Shown here: piece after piece, positions 33,799 to 45,300 of the stretch
Numbering within the stretch: the stretch's first letter is position 1
Layout: each line of letters starts with the position of its first letter
Source of the DNA: Aliiroseovarius sp. S1339
GTDB taxonomy: Bacteria > Pseudomonadota > Alphaproteobacteria > Rhodobacterales > Rhodobacteraceae
Reading direction: 5' to 3'
Assembly (NCBI RefSeq): GCF_023195695.1
Contig: NZ_JALPQG010000010.1
Location: 79,536 to 143,535 of the forward strand
DNA length: 64,000 nucleotides
The notes under the pieces: model-generated
The model's input: the letters and a program-made list of their open reading frames with translations, nothing else
Told to the model about the DNA's origin: nothing
Database searches by the model: none
Translations under genes and position numbers: made by a program

Positions 33799-35975
33799 AC
33801 GTTAAGCGCGCGATGAACCACTGGCTCAGAGCCATTGTCGTGATCCTTGCCGGGGTCATGGCGGGCGAGGCAAAAGCCGAAAGCCTCGCAAATTTCCTTC
33901 CCGACATTACGCCGTCTGAACTGGCCGAAGGCGCTGACGCGTTCGGTCCGATCCGCGAGGATGTGCCGGTTGCCCCCGTCCTGAAGGGCGGCGAGACGGT
34001 TGCCTATGCCTTCCTGACCTCGGATTTCGTGGGCACGACGGGATATTCCGGCAAACCTATCCATGTTGTCGCCGCGATTGACGCGGATGCGATCTTGACG
34101 GGCGTGAAGCTGGTCAAACATTCGGAACCGATCGTGCTGATCGGCATTCCGGAATCCAAGATGGTCAAGGTGACAGAAGGTTATACCGGTCTTGATCTGA
34201 AAGCCGAGGTCGCCGCCGGCGGCACCGCGCATGATCTGGACATCATTTCAGGTGCGACCGTGACGATCATGGTGATCGACGACAGCCTTGTGCGGGCCGG
34301 GATCAAGGTCGCGCGCGGTCTGGGGCTGGGTGATCTGTCGCCAGCGCTGGCCGCAGGGCCGAAGCGTGACGTGGACATGACGAAAGAAGAGTTGGCGGAT
34401 TGGGCCACCTTGTCAGGTGACGGGTCGGTGCGCCGGCTGACCCTTGATGTCGGTCAGATCAACGCGGCGTTCGAGGCAACCGGCGATGCCCGGGCCATCA
34501 AACGCCCGGAAAAAGGCCAGCCTGACGACACATTCATCGACATGCACATGGCTCTGGTATCGGTGCCTTCCATTGGCAAATCGCTTCTGGGGGACGCTGA
34601 ATACCGCAATATGCAGGCTTGGCTGGAGGAAGGTGAACACGCGATCCTTGTGATGGGTCGCGGGACATACAGTTTCAAAGGTTCGGGCTATGTGCGCGGT
34701 GGTATCTTCGACCGAATCCAGCTGATTCAGGGCGACACCTCGGCGCGGTTCTTTGACAAGCAACACAAGCGTGTCGGCAAGTTGGCATCCCCCGACAGCC
34801 CCAGCTTTGCCGAGATGGATCTGTTCAAGATCCCCGCCGAAATTGACTTCAACCCAGCCGAGTCGTTCCGCCTGCAACTGCTTGCACAGCGCTCGGTCGG
34901 AGCGATTGACAAGACGTTCATCACCTTTGATCTGGGCTATAAACTGCCCGAGAAATACCTGCTTCCCGCAGCCGCACCGGCCCCCGTCCTGAACGACGCA
35001 GATGACGAAGCCGCCGCCAAGTCGATGCTGTGGAAACGTATCTGGAAAGACAAGACGGTCGAGATTGGCATTCTGGGCGCCATGCTTCTGGTGCTGACCG
35101 GCGTGTTCTTCTTCCAGTTTCAAGCGACGGCAAACGCGCGGGTCTTTTTCTGGTTCCGCATGGGGTATCTGACCTTCACGCTGTTCTTCCTTGGCTGGTA
35201 TGCCAATGCGCAGCTGTCGGTGGTGAACCTGATGGCCCTGACAAATAGCTTGCGCAGTGGTTTCACGTGGGACGCCTTCTTGATGGACCCCTTGGTGTTC
35301 ATCCAGTGGTTCGCGGTCGCCGCCGCGCTGGTCTTCTGGGGCCGTGGGGCTTACTGCGGCTGGCTGTGTCCGTTCGGCGCGCTGCAAGAGCTGACGAACC
35401 GCATCGCGCGCGCCTTCAAGGTGCCGCAATGGACGCTGCCCTGGGGTCTGCACGAACGCCTGTGGCCGCTGAAATACATGATCTTCTTTGGCCTGTTCGG
35501 CGTCAGTATGGTGTCGCTTTCGATGGCCGAAACCTATGCCGAAATCGAGCCGTTCAAGACCGCGATCATCCTGAAATTCGTCCGCGACTGGCCATTTGTG
35601 GTCTTTGCGGTCGCGATTATCGTCGCGAACCTGTTCGTAGAACGGTTCTATTGCCGCTATGTCTGCCCGCTGGGCGGTGCACTGGCGATCCCGGCCCGTA
35701 TCCGCATGTTCGATTGGCTGCGACGCTATAAGGAATGCGGCAATCCCTGTCAGACCTGTGCACATGAATGCCCCGTTCAGGCTATTCACCCGACAGGCGA
35801 GATCAATCCCAACGAGTGTGTCGACTGCCTGCATTGTCAGGTTCTGTATCAGTCGGCCGACAAATGCCCGGTCGTGATCCGCCAAATCAAACGGCGCGAA
35901 AAGATCGGCACGGCGGATTTCAACATCCCGCCCAAAAACCCACCGGCGAACCATCCGAACGCCAAGACGTCATAA
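33795..35975 (+). CDS. nosR: Nitrous-oxide reductase regulator/electron donor NosR
   Basis: 726 residues from GTG at 33795 with GGAGG upstream. A signal segment is followed by a periplasmic FMN-binding domain with the flavinylation motif DIISGATVT (Thr155 the likely covalent site), then about six transmembrane helices from near 415. Two membrane CxxxCP motifs are present (CGWLCP, CRYVCP). A C-terminal ferredoxin-like domain has [13 protein letters not shown] and CVDCLHCQ clusters for iron-sulfur centres. NosR passes electrons from quinol to NosZ and is required for nosZ expression in some denitrifiers. It is flanked by nosC and nosZ in the same operon. Confidence 0.95.
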   Translation: MNVKRAMNHWLRAIVVILAGVMAGEAKAESLANFLPDITPSELAEGADAFGPIREDVPVAPVLKGGETVAYAFLTSDFVGTTGYSGKPIHVVAAIDADAILTGVKLVKHSEPIVLIGIPESKMVKVTEGYTGLDLKAEVAAGGTAHDLDIISGATVTIMVIDDSLVRAGIKVARGLGLGDLSPALAAGPKRDVDMTKEELADWATLSGDGSVRRLTLDVGQINAAFEATGDARAIKRPEKGQPDDTFIDMHMALVSVPSIGKSLLGDAEYRNMQAWLEEGEHAILVMGRGTYSFKGSGYVRGGIFDRIQLIQGDTSARFFDKQHKRVGKLASPDSPSFAEMDLFKIPAEIDFNPAESFRLQLLAQRSVGAIDKTFITFDLGYKLPEKYLLPAAAPAPVLNDADDEAAAKSMLWKRIWKDKTVEIGILGAMLLVLTGVFFFQFQATANARVFFWFRMGYLTFTLFFLGWYANAQLSVVNLMALTNSLRSGFTWDAFLMDPLVFIQWFAVAAALVFWGRGAYCGWLCPFGALQELTNRIARAFKVPQWTLPWGLHERLWPLKYMIFFGLFGVSMVSLSMAETYAEIEPFKTAIILKFVRDWPFVVFAVAIIVANLFVERFYCRYVCPLGGALAIPARIRMFDWLRRYKECGNPCQTCAHECPVQAIHPTGEINPNECVDCLHCQVLYQSADKCPVVIRQIKRREKIGTADFNIPPKNPPANHPNAKTS

Positions 35976-35998
35976 ATTCCTTGAAGGAGGTAAAAACC

Positions 35999-37900
35999 AT
36001 GACTGAAGAAAACAAACTCTCCATTTCACGCCGGGGCGTGTTGGGGGCTGCCGCAACAGGTGCGGTTGTCGCTGGCACCGGTATCGGCGGTTCCGTGATG
36101 ACGGCAACGCCAGCGCGTGCCGCGTCTGGGGTCAATCTTGAGCCAGGCGAGCTGGACGACTATTACGGCTTCTGGTCGTCGGGTCAGACAGGCGAACTGC
36201 GTATCATGGGCTTCCCGTCGATGCGCGAGCTGATGCGTGTGCCAGTGTTCAACCGGTGCTCGGCCACCGGTTGGGGTCAAACCAACGAAAGCATCAAGAT
36301 CTTTGAAGACGGCATGTTGCCCGAAACCAAGGCGTTTCTTGAAGCCAACGGCAAGCGCGTGCATGACAATGGCGACCTTCACCACCCGCACATGTCGTTC
36401 ACCGACGGCACCTATGACGGTCGTTACCTGTTCATGAACGACAAGGCGAACACCCGCGTGGCGCGCGTGCGTTGCGATGTGATGAAGACCGACAAGATCG
36501 TGGAAATTCCGAACGCAAAAGCCATCCACGGCCTGCGTCCGCAGAAATTCCCGCGCACCGGTTATGTGTTTGCCAACGGCGAAGACGAAACACCGATGGT
36601 CAATGATGGATCAGTGCTGGATGAACCCGAAAAGTATGTGAACTTCTTCACTGCCCTTGACGGTGACACGATGGAAATCTCGTGGCAGGTCATGGTGTCG
36701 GGTAACCTTGATAACACCGACTGCGACTATCAGGGTAAATTCGCCTTCTCGACGTCCTACAACTCGGAAATGGGTATGAACCTGGCCGAGATGACGGAAA
36801 ACGAGATGGACCACGTCGTTGTCTTCAACATTGCCGAAATCGAAAAAGGCATCGCCGAAGGTGACTTCCAAGAGCTGAACGGCGTCAAGGTCATCGACGG
36901 GCGTAAGGAGATGAACAAGAAATACACCCGCTATATTCCGATCCCCAACAGCCCGCACGGCTGTAACACTGCGCCAGATGGCAACTATGTCGTGATCAAC
37001 GGCAAGCTGTCGCCGACCTGCTCGGTTATTGACGTGCGCTTGGTCGATGCGATTTTTGAGGATGGCACCGATCCGCGCTCATGTGTGGTTGCCGAACCCG
37101 AATTGGGTCTTGGACCGCTACACACCGCGTTTGATGGCAAGGGCATGGCCTATACCACCCTGTTCCTGGACAGCCAGATGGTGAAATGGGACCTTGAGAA
37201 AGCGGTCAAGGCCTATGCGGGTGAAGAGGTTGACCCGATCATTTCCAAGGTTGATGTGCATTATCAGCCGGGCCACAACCACACGACCATGGGTGAAACC
37301 AAGGAAGCTGATGGCAACTGGCTGATCTCGCTCAACAAGTTCTCGAAGGACCGGTTTATCAATGTTGGCCCGCTGAAACCCGAGAATGAGCAGATCATCG
37401 ACATCTCGACTGATGACATGAAAGTTGTGCATGACGGCCCGACCTTTGCCGAACCGCATGACGTCATCCTTGTGCGTCGTGACATCGTGAACCCTGTGGA
37501 TGTCTGGGATCGTAACGATCCGATGTGGGCTGCCACCCGCGAACAGGCCGAAGCGGATGGTGTCAACATCGACGAATACATGGACACGATCGTTCGTGAC
37601 GGTGACAAAGTTCGGGTCTACATGACCAGTCAGGCGCCGACCTTCTCGCTTGAATCGTTCGAGGTGAACCAGGGCGACGAGGTGACAGTGATCATCACCA
37701 ACCTTGATGACATTGATGACCTGACGCACGGCTTTACGCTGAACAACCACGGCGTTGCGATGGAGATCGGCCCGATGGCGACAGCCTCGGTGACGTTCAC
37801 CGCCGCGAAACCGGGCGTTTACTGGTATTACTGCCAGTGGTTCTGCCACGCACTCCACATGGAGATGCGCGGTCGGATGTTCGTGAAACCGAAAGCCTAA
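35999..37900 (+). CDS. nosZ: Nitrous-oxide reductase (clade I, Tat-exported)
   Basis: 633 residues from ATG at 35999, with AAGGAGG in place. The Tat signal ([17 protein letters not shown]) marks clade I. The seven-bladed propeller has the CuZ His ligands in segments such as [31 protein letters not shown] and [10 protein letters not shown]. The C-terminal cupredoxin domain holds Cu[13 protein letters not shown], so all usual CuA ligands are present. The periplasmic dimer reduces N2O to N2. It follows nosR by 23 bases. Confidence 0.97.
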   Translation: MTEENKLSISRRGVLGAAATGAVVAGTGIGGSVMTATPARAASGVNLEPGELDDYYGFWSSGQTGELRIMGFPSMRELMRVPVFNRCSATGWGQTNESIKIFEDGMLPETKAFLEANGKRVHDNGDLHHPHMSFTDGTYDGRYLFMNDKANTRVARVRCDVMKTDKIVEIPNAKAIHGLRPQKFPRTGYVFANGEDETPMVNDGSVLDEPEKYVNFFTALDGDTMEISWQVMVSGNLDNTDCDYQGKFAFSTSYNSEMGMNLAEMTENEMDHVVVFNIAEIEKGIAEGDFQELNGVKVIDGRKEMNKKYTRYIPIPNSPHGCNTAPDGNYVVINGKLSPTCSVIDVRLVDAIFEDGTDPRSCVVAEPELGLGPLHTAFDGKGMAYTTLFLDSQMVKWDLEKAVKAYAGEEVDPIISKVDVHYQPGHNHTTMGETKEADGNWLISLNKFSKDRFINVGPLKPENEQIIDISTDDMKVVHDGPTFAEPHDVILVRRDIVNPVDVWDRNDPMWAATREQAEADGVNIDEYMDTIVRDGDKVRVYMTSQAPTFSLESFEVNQGDEVTVIITNLDDIDDLTHGFTLNNHGVAMEIGPMATASVTFTAAKPGVYWYYCQWFCHALHMEMRGRMFVKPKA

Positions 37901-37903
37901 ACC

Positions 37904-39175
37904 ATGCAAATCCTGCGCCTTCTTCTAACGGTTCTTTTCACGGTTTTGGCGGCACCTTTGGTGTCGGCAGCCGAACGGATTGTGCCCGCAGAAGAGGGCG
38001 CACTTGCAAAAGCCATCGCCGGGGCATCCCCCGGCGATGTGCTGATCTTGGCGCCGGGTCGCTATGCCGGCCCCGTGGTGCTGGACAAGACAATCACGCT
38101 GGACGGACGCGGCGAGGCCGTGATTGACGCGGGCGGCACAGGGTCTGTCATTACGGTGACGGGACACGATATTGTGGTGCGCGGGTTAGAGCTGATCGGC
38201 TCGGGCAGCAGCCATGAAACCATCGACAGCGGTGTGCAGCTGACAAAGACAGCCCGGCGCGCGATTGTCGAAAACAACAGAATTCTGGGCAATCTTTACG
38301 GCGTGGACATTCACGGCGCGCGCGACAGCATCGTGCGGGGCAATGTCATCGAAGGCCGTCAGGATCGTCACATGAACGCGCGCGGCAACGGCGTATACGT
38401 GTGGAATGCCGCAGGCGCACAGGTGCTGAACAACGACGTTCGCTATGGCCGCGACGGCATCTTCGTGAACACCTCGAAAAAGAACCTGTTCAAGGGCAAC
38501 CTGTTTCGCGACCTGCGTTTCGCGGTGCATTATATGTATGCAGACCGCAGCGAGGTGTCGGACAACATCTCGATCGGCAACCACCTTGGCTATGCGATCA
38601 TGTTCACGACCCATGTGAAGGTTCTGAACAACGTGTCGCTGAACGACCGCGACCACGGCGTCATGCTGAACTATGCCAATGACAGCGAATTTGTGGGCAA
38701 TTACGTGAAGAACGCGTCCGACCGCTGCACGTTCCTCTATAATGCCAACAAGAACACCTTCACCGACAACTGGTTTGAGGGCTGTGACATCGGCATCCAC
38801 TTCACCGCGGGGTCGGAACGCAACCGCATTGTCGGCAACAGCTTCATCGGCAACCGCACGCAGGTGAAATATGTCTCAACCCAGTGGGTTGAATGGTCCG
38901 AAGAGGGGCGCGGCAATTACTGGAGCGACTTTGCCGCCTTCGACGTGGATGGCGACGGGATCGCAGATGCGCCATACCGTCCCAATGACAGCATGGACCA
39001 TGTTCTGTGGACCCAACCTGCTGCTAAACTGCTTTTGGGGTCGCCGGCCGTGCAGCTTGTGCGCTGGTCGCAATCCGCCTTCCCGGCGCTTTTGCCCGGT
39101 GGCGTGATCGACTCGAACCCTCTTATGCGCCCCGTGAAACCGGCGGCCAGTGAAAAGGTGCCTTATGACGGATAG
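37904..39175 (+). CDS. nosD: Copper-centre maturation protein NosD
   Basis: 423 residues. Sec signal (LRLLLTVLFTVLAAPLVSA), then a right-handed beta-helix of CASH/NosD-type repeats from about 60 to 320, with recurrent Asn-rich turns (VENNRILGN, VLNNDVRYG). NosD is periplasmic and helps build the CuZ centre with the NosFY ABC transporter. It starts four bases after nosZ. Confidence 0.95.
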   Translation: MQILRLLLTVLFTVLAAPLVSAAERIVPAEEGALAKAIAGASPGDVLILAPGRYAGPVVLDKTITLDGRGEAVIDAGGTGSVITVTGHDIVVRGLELIGSGSSHETIDSGVQLTKTARRAIVENNRILGNLYGVDIHGARDSIVRGNVIEGRQDRHMNARGNGVYVWNAAGAQVLNNDVRYGRDGIFVNTSKKNLFKGNLFRDLRFAVHYMYADRSEVSDNISIGNHLGYAIMFTTHVKVLNNVSLNDRDHGVMLNYANDSEFVGNYVKNASDRCTFLYNANKNTFTDNWFEGCDIGIHFTAGSERNRIVGNSFIGNRTQVKYVSTQWVEWSEEGRGNYWSDFAAFDVDGDGIADAPYRPNDSMDHVLWTQPAAKLLLGSPAVQLVRWSQSAFPALLPGGVIDSNPLMRPVKPAASEKVPYDG

Positions 39176-40061
39176 TGCATTGACCATCGAACATGTGCGC
39201 AAGGACCGGGGCAAGACCACGGTTCTGGACGACGTGTCGTTGCGCGTGGCGCCCGGCGAACGGGTCGCGCTTTTGGGTCACAACGGGGCGGGTAAATCGA
39301 CCCTGATCAAAACAATTCTTGGCCTTACGCCCCTTACGGATGGCCAAATTCGCATCGGTGATGCGAAGCCCGGAAGTGCGGTCGCCCGCCGCACGACCGC
39401 GTATTTGCCGGAAGCTGTCAGCTTTCACCCCGCTTTGACGGGGCGCGAGCAGTTGCAGTTGTTTGCCCGCCTCGATGGGCAGAAGGCCGACATTACCGGA
39501 TTGCTTGATCGTGTTGGTCTGGGCGATGCGATGGACCGACGGATTGGCGCGTATTCCAAAGGGATGCGGCAGCGGCTGGGGCTGGCGCAGGTGCTGTTGG
39601 GCAATCCAAAAGTCGCGCTGCTTGATGAACCGACCAGCGGGCTGGACCCGATTTCACGACAAGACCTTTATGCGATTATTGATGAGCTGGCCGCCAATGG
39701 CACCGCCGTCCTGATTGCCAGCCACGCCCTGACCGAGGTCGAGGCCCAGACCGACCGCATCGCCATTCTGCGCAAAGGCATCAAAGTGGCCGACGACACG
39801 CTGGAAAACCTGTCCGCGCAGGCCGGGTTGCCCACCAAGCTGCGCATTCGCGCCAGCGGCGACCACGCGGATGAGGTCGCCGAGGCAACGGGCGGCACCC
39901 GCATCAACTGCGCGTCGGTCGAAATCCTCTGCACCCCGGATCGCAAGATGGAGGCGTTGCGCCGCGTCGCTGCTATGGGCGAGGTGATCACCGATATTGA
40001 AATGACGCCGCCGCGCCTTGAGGACCTGTATCGCCATTATGCAAAGGAGGGCGCGCAATGA
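39165..40061 (+). CDS. nosF: NosF ABC ATPase
   Basis: 298 residues from ATG at 39165, overlapping nosD by 11 bases; GAAAAGGTG upstream supports this start. Walker A is GHNGAGKST, the signature is YSKGMRQRLGLAQ, and Walker B is VALLDEPTSGLDP. It powers NosY, and together with NosD delivers sulfur or copper species for CuZ assembly. The overlap with nosY is four bases. Confidence 0.95.
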   Translation: MTDSALTIEHVRKDRGKTTVLDDVSLRVAPGERVALLGHNGAGKSTLIKTILGLTPLTDGQIRIGDAKPGSAVARRTTAYLPEAVSFHPALTGREQLQLFARLDGQKADITGLLDRVGLGDAMDRRIGAYSKGMRQRLGLAQVLLGNPKVALLDEPTSGLDPISRQDLYAIIDELAANGTAVLIASHALTEVEAQTDRIAILRKGIKVADDTLENLSAQAGLPTKLRIRASGDHADEVAEATGGTRINCASVEILCTPDRKMEALRRVAAMGEVITDIEMTPPRLEDLYRHYAKEGAQ

Positions 40062-40879
40062 CCCGCTTCCTTGCCATTGCCTCGACCGAGATGCTGATCC
40101 TGCGCCGCAACCGCTGGCTTTTGATGGCGACCGTTATCATGCTGCTCTTTGCGCTGGCACTGACCTTCGCGGGCAGCGCGCCGACCGGATCGGTGGGCGT
40201 TGATATGCTGACCGTGTCCGTGACCTCGATGACCACGTTGTCGGTCTATCTGGCGCCGCTTCTGGCGCTGATGATCAGCTTTGACGCCATCGCGGGCGAG
40301 GCCGAGCGCGGCAGCCTGTCGCTGCTTCTGTCCTATCCTGCCGGGCGCGGAGAAATCCTTCTGGGCAAGTTCGCCGCCCATCTGGCCGCACTGGCGTTCG
40401 CCATGACCGTCGGGTTTGGCGCGGCCGGCGCGATTGCTGCGTGGTTCGGCGGGGCAGGGGCGGAAAGCCTGACCGCGCTGGCGCGTCTGATCGGCACCTC
40501 GATCCTGTTGGGCGCGGTGTTTCTGGCGCTTGGCTATCTGGTCTCGGCCCTGTCACGCAGCGCGACCGCAGCGGCGGGTCTGTCGGCGGGCCTGTGGCTG
40601 GTGTTCGTCGTCCTTTACGACCTTGGCCTGTTGGGCGCGGTGGTCATGGACGGCAGCGGCACCTTCACACGGTCCATCTTTCCGTGGCTGATGGTTGCCA
40701 ATCCAGCGGATGCGTTCCGGGTGTGGAATATCTCGGCCTCGGACGGGGTGGCGATGGCATCGGGCATGGTGGGTGCAGCACAAACATTGCCCGCATGGGC
40801 CGCGCCCCTGTCGCTTGCCCTTTGGCCGCTGCTTGCCTTCGCCTTGGCGCGCGCCGCTTTCAAAAGGGTCGAGCCATGA
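40058..40879 (+). CDS. nosY: NosY ABC permease
   Basis: 273 residues with about six transmembrane segments and the ABC-2 type arrangement (DAIAGEAERGSLSLLLSYP motif near 75-95). It is the membrane partner of NosF in maturation of nitrous-oxide reductase. Overlap with both neighbours (ATGA) indicates translational coupling. Confidence 0.94.
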   Translation: MTRFLAIASTEMLILRRNRWLLMATVIMLLFALALTFAGSAPTGSVGVDMLTVSVTSMTTLSVYLAPLLALMISFDAIAGEAERGSLSLLLSYPAGRGEILLGKFAAHLAALAFAMTVGFGAAGAIAAWFGGAGAESLTALARLIGTSILLGAVFLALGYLVSALSRSATAAAGLSAGLWLVFVVLYDLGLLGAVVMDGSGTFTRSIFPWLMVANPADAFRVWNISASDGVAMASGMVGAAQTLPAWAAPLSLALWPLLAFALARAAFKRVEP

Positions 40880-41394
40880 AGCGCGTGATCCTTTTGGCAG
40901 CCCTAACGCTCGCCGCCTGCAATGAAAACGAGGCGAAAGCCCCGCCGCCCCCGGCCGACCTGACCGAACAGGCGCTGAGTTATTTTTGTCAGATGAACGT
41001 GGCCGAACATGGCGGGCCCAAAGGGCAAATCCATCTGGAAGGCCACGACTCGCCGCTGTTCTTTGCACAGGTGCGCGACATGGTCGCCTATCTGAAAAGC
41101 CCCGAACGCGAGGCCGAAATCACCGCGATCTATGTCAGCAACATGACCACTGCGCGGAGTTGGGCCGACCCCGGAAATGGCAACTGGATCGCTGCACAAG
41201 ATGCGATATATGTTGTGGGCGCAGACGTCGCTGGCGGCATGGGCGCACCCGAAATTGTGCCCTTCGCAGACGATGAAAGCGCGGGCGTGTTCATCGCGCA
41301 ATACGGCGGTGAAACGCACATGCTCGACACCATTCCCGACGACGCCGCGCTTGGCGCCGTCGATCTGAACAAGACGTTGGAGACACCTTCATGA
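40876..41394 (+). CDS. nosL: NosL copper chaperone lipoprotein
   Basis: 172 residues from ATG at 40876, which overlaps the nosY stop. The lipobox LAAC places the lipidated Cys at 15. The copper-binding segment YFCQMNVAEHGGP carries the family's Cys, Met and His ligands. NosL is an outer-membrane-facing periplasmic Cu(I) chaperone needed to load the CuZ site of NosZ. The frame is open for 145 codons upstream, but that part overlaps nosY and is not protein-like. Confidence 0.94.
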   Translation: MKRVILLAALTLAACNENEAKAPPPPADLTEQALSYFCQMNVAEHGGPKGQIHLEGHDSPLFFAQVRDMVAYLKSPEREAEITAIYVSNMTTARSWADPGNGNWIAAQDAIYVVGADVAGGMGAPEIVPFADDESAGVFIAQYGGETHMLDTIPDDAALGAVDLNKTLETPS

Positions 41395-42290
41395 GCATCC
41401 TCAATCGCCGTCGTTTTCTGGCAATTTCTGCGGCCGCACTGGCGGTGCCAACAGGGGCGGCCGCGTCAGTTGCCCGGTGGACGGGCCACGCGCTGGGTGG
41501 GCCGGTGTCGATGCAGCTTGTTGGTCTGTCTCAGGCGGACGCGGACAAGGTTTTCGCAACGGTCGAGGCCGAATTGGATCGCTTGGAAGATATCTTCAGC
41601 CTGTATCGTGATAAGTCCGAACTGTCGCGCCTGAATAAGTTTGGCAAGATCGGCGATCCGTCAGCCGAGCTTCTGCATGTGCTCAGCGCCTGCGCCAGCC
41701 TGCACGCGGCAAGCGACGGCCAGTTCGACCCGACCGTCCAGCCGTTGTGGCAGGCGATCGCCCTGAACGGCGATGACAACGCCATCGCGACGGCGAAAGC
41801 TGCGGTTGGCTGGTCGAAAGTGCAGTTTGATGCGCTTCAGGTGAGCTTGCCGAAAGGCGGGGGCCTGACCCTGAACGGGATTGCCCAAGGCGCTGTAACG
41901 GACCGGATCGCCGCCCTTTTGCGCGGTCAGGGGCTGCGCGACGTGCTGGTGGATATGGGCGAGATTGCAGCCATGGGGCAGGGGCCAAAAGGGCCGTGGT
42001 CGATTGGCGTGGCGATGACCGACGGAACACTTGTGCATCGCCTGACAGCAACTGATCGGGCCATCGCGACCTCTGTTCCGATGGCGATGGAAATCGGAGG
42101 CACGCAGGGGCATATTCTATCGCCGACCGGCGCAGAACCCGTGCAAGAGCTGGTTTCTGTGTCTGCCCCGACCGCGATGATTGCAGACGGGTTGTCAACC
42201 GCCCTGTGTCTTGTGGACGATGCCACCGCTGCGCGCATCGTTGCGGGCTTCCCGGATGCAAAGATCGAGGTGATGACCAGCGCGACCTAA
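41391..42290 (+). CDS. nosX: NosX, ApbE-type FMN transferase
   Basis: 299 residues. A twin-arginine leader (LNRRRFLAISAAALAV) and the ApbE fold: a helical region with LDRLEDIFSLYRDKSELSRLN, then TLNGIAQGAVTDRIA and the DMGEIAAMGQ and TDRAIATS-type motifs. ApbE proteins attach FMN to a Thr of a D-x-x-S/T-G-A-T motif, and NosR encoded above has this motif. The operon ends here, 12 bases from the converging tamB stop, with no strong terminator seen. Confidence 0.93.
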   Translation: MSILNRRRFLAISAAALAVPTGAAASVARWTGHALGGPVSMQLVGLSQADADKVFATVEAELDRLEDIFSLYRDKSELSRLNKFGKIGDPSAELLHVLSACASLHAASDGQFDPTVQPLWQAIALNGDDNAIATAKAAVGWSKVQFDALQVSLPKGGGLTLNGIAQGAVTDRIAALLRGQGLRDVLVDMGEIAAMGQGPKGPWSIGVAMTDGTLVHRLTATDRAIATSVPMAMEIGGTQGHILSPTGAEPVQELVSVSAPTAMIADGLSTALCLVDDATAARIVAGFPDAKIEVMTSAT

Positions 42291-42302
42291 GCCGCGTCTG
42301 CG

Positions 42303-45300
42303 TCAATAATCGCGTTCGAAGAAAATCCCGATGGAGCTTTTACCGTCCGAGCCGAGCGTGCCGCGCGCGGTCAGCGACGGGCTGATACTGAGGTTCAGGT
42401 TGATCTCGGTATCGCCATCTGCGCCGACCTCAACATCGGTGTAAATATTTTCCGAGATATACTTGCCCGCTTTCAGCGTCGCCTCGCCATTTTCATCGGT
42501 GGTCAGATCCAGATCATCCAGCGCGAAGTTGTCGCGCAGCTTGCCGACAATGCCTTCGCCACCTTTGCCCGCCAGCGTGCGCACCGCCGCCGCCAATCGC
42601 AGGGCTTGCAGCGGCGAAATTTCGGCGATGTTGCGCCCGAACAGCAGCCTTGCCAGCACCTCGTCCTGCGGCAGTTCCGGGCTTGAGGTGAAGGTGACTT
42701 CGGGGGCCGAAGCCGGGCCAATCAAACTGATGCGCACGACAATGTCGTCGGCCTGCGTTTCAGCCGCAAAGGTCACATAGGGATCAAAGCCGCCGCGCAT
42801 GCTGACGCGACCTTCGGTCAGGGTCAGCCGCTTGCCCAGAATGTCCAGCCGCCCGCGGATCAGTTCGAATTCGCCCACGGGCACGACATTCGCGCTGGTG
42901 CCCGTCAGTCGCAGCGTGCCGCCCAATTCAGCATCCAGCCCACGCCCGCGCACAAACAATTGGCTGGGCGCGCGGACGGTAATGTCGATGGGATAGGGGC
43001 GGGAGGTCTGCCCGTTAGGGTCGGTGTCGATGATCAGCCCGGCAAAGGCACGGGTCTGGCGCACGGCGGCGGGTTCGTTGATGTGGCGCAGCTCTTCCAG
43101 GATGGGGACCGTGCCCGGGGGTATTTCCGAGATACGAATTTCGGTGCTGCCAAGGGTCAGGTCCGCGCGCAAAGTCGCCCCATCAGTCAGGGGGCCGCGC
43201 AACGTGCCCGTGCCATCCAGCGTTGTTTCAAACAAATTGCCATCGGTCAGCGTGACTCGATCCACATTGATCTGCAAATCGGCCTGATACGGCGCATCCA
43301 GCGAAATGTTGCCGCGCGCTGTCACCTGCCCGCCGGTGATGACCGAGGTCACGACATTCACATCGGCCCGCGCGCCCGATAACACAACTGACGCGCTGTC
43401 GATCTCTACCGCCTGCCCGAATGTCGGCAGCGCCAGCCGCGCCCCTGTGGTTTGCACATTGCCTGCCAGTGACGACAATTGCAGCGGGCCGTTCAAGGTC
43501 AGATCAAACGCCGCCCGACCGGTCAGAAGGCGCGGTTGGATAATCCGGTTTGCCAGTTCAAGCGGGACGGTGCCGTCGATTTTCAGATTGGCGCGGCTGG
43601 CGTCGGCCTGCACCGTTCCGTTGACAGAGGCATTTGCGCCGCCCGGTCCATTCGCCGCGACAGCCAATTGCCAAGTGTCATCCAGCAAGGTGGCCGTGCC
43701 GCTGGCCGCGCCTGCACCAGAAATCCCGTTGGCCAGCAGCCCCACATCGCGCAGTTTAAGATCGAAATCCAGTGTGTTGCGGCCATTGTCGGCCCGGCCG
43801 GTGGCCTGCGCGGTCAATTCGGGGGTCGATATCGACAGGGCATCCAGCAGCACGACGTTCTTGTCGTCGCGATGCAGGCGGACCATGTAAGTGCTGTCGC
43901 CGCGTATCAATGAATCCAGTGCGGGTTGGCCAAGGCCCAGATCGGTGCCAGTGCCGTCTACCTCGGCCTCAAAATTCCCGGTGGCGAGGTCATAGCTGCC
44001 CTTGGCCGTCGCCGATATTGCGCCCGTGATCGGTTGCCCGACCAGTTGTGCATAAGGGGACAGCGACGACGCCTTTGCGGTGACGGTGCCCTTAGCCAAC
44101 CCCGGCCCGTCTTTTGTGATCTGTATCGAGGCATCAACCGCTGCGTCGACACCCCCCGGCGCGGTCAGGTCGGCCAATACCGCCCATGTATCCTTGGTTT
44201 GGTTGACGGTGCCGACAACGGTTGCAGGGCCGGACAGTCCTGGATCGACGACCGCGCTGTCTTTGATGCGTACATCGAACCGGGCGTTTGAGGCATCGGT
44301 TTTTAGGTCCGCCGACACAGATGCGGTGGTCTGTGCGGTGGTGATATTCAACCGTTCCAGCCGGGTTCCGGTGTCATCGCGCACCGCTTCGATATCCAGC
44401 TTGCTGGCCCCGGCGATCAGCGGATCAATCCGCGCCTGCCCAATGCCCAGATCAGCACCGTCGCCTTTGATCTTCACATCAAACGCGCCGCCCAGAAGGT
44501 TCACAGCACCGTCTAGCGCCACCTTGGCCGCCCCGGTCAACGGCGTTCCAGCCAGCCCGGCGAACTGCGATAAGTCGCTGGCCGTCAGCACAACATCACC
44601 GTTGGTTTTCACCGTGACGCCGTTTGCAAGATCATCGGCTGACAGGCTGCCGACCAATTGGTAATTCGTCCCGCTCAGGTCGATGTCCGAGATTTGCAGC
44701 GGCGTATCTTGGCGCCAGTCAAACGAAAGCTTGCCTGCCAAGGCAGGGCCGATAGCTTTGGCCAATGGTTCAGATTTCGGTGCAATCCCTTGCACATCGA
44801 CGGTGACGTTACCGTCAACCCGCCCGACATTGGTGCCGTCCTCATGTTCCAAAGTGCCGATTGCCGAGACGGTGGCTGTGTCCAGTGTCATGTCGTCGCG
44901 CGTCAGGGCGTTCAGGGTAAAATTGGCTTGCCATGCCTCGCCATTCTCGGCGTTATATCCGATCGCCAGATCGGCAGACTGAACTTGCGTCTTTGGCCCC
45001 GTCATCGGCAGCAAAACGGGCGCGCCGTTTTGGTCTGCGATGCGTCCCGTCAGGGTGAACCGTTCGGGCCAGCCCTTTGCGGACAGGGCAAGGTCGCCCT
45101 GAAGGGTCAGCGCCTCGGTGGTCAGCGCGAGCGTCTCAAGGTCCAGCGCGCCGTCGGAAAACCGCCGCCCGGCTGCCGTCAGCGTGACATTGTCGCCAAA
45201 GAAATCACGATAGTCGGGCAAAAGCACCGGCGCGATGTCGCCTTCAATCTGCGCGTTGAACCGTTTCAGGCTTACAGGATTTTCAGGGGTCGAGGTCGCT

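Noticed and set aside
34413..35954. 513-codon minus-strand frame opposite nosR
   Set aside because: It runs antisense to the well-supported nosR gene, has no ribosome site and reads as a Gln/His/Arg-rich shadow composition.
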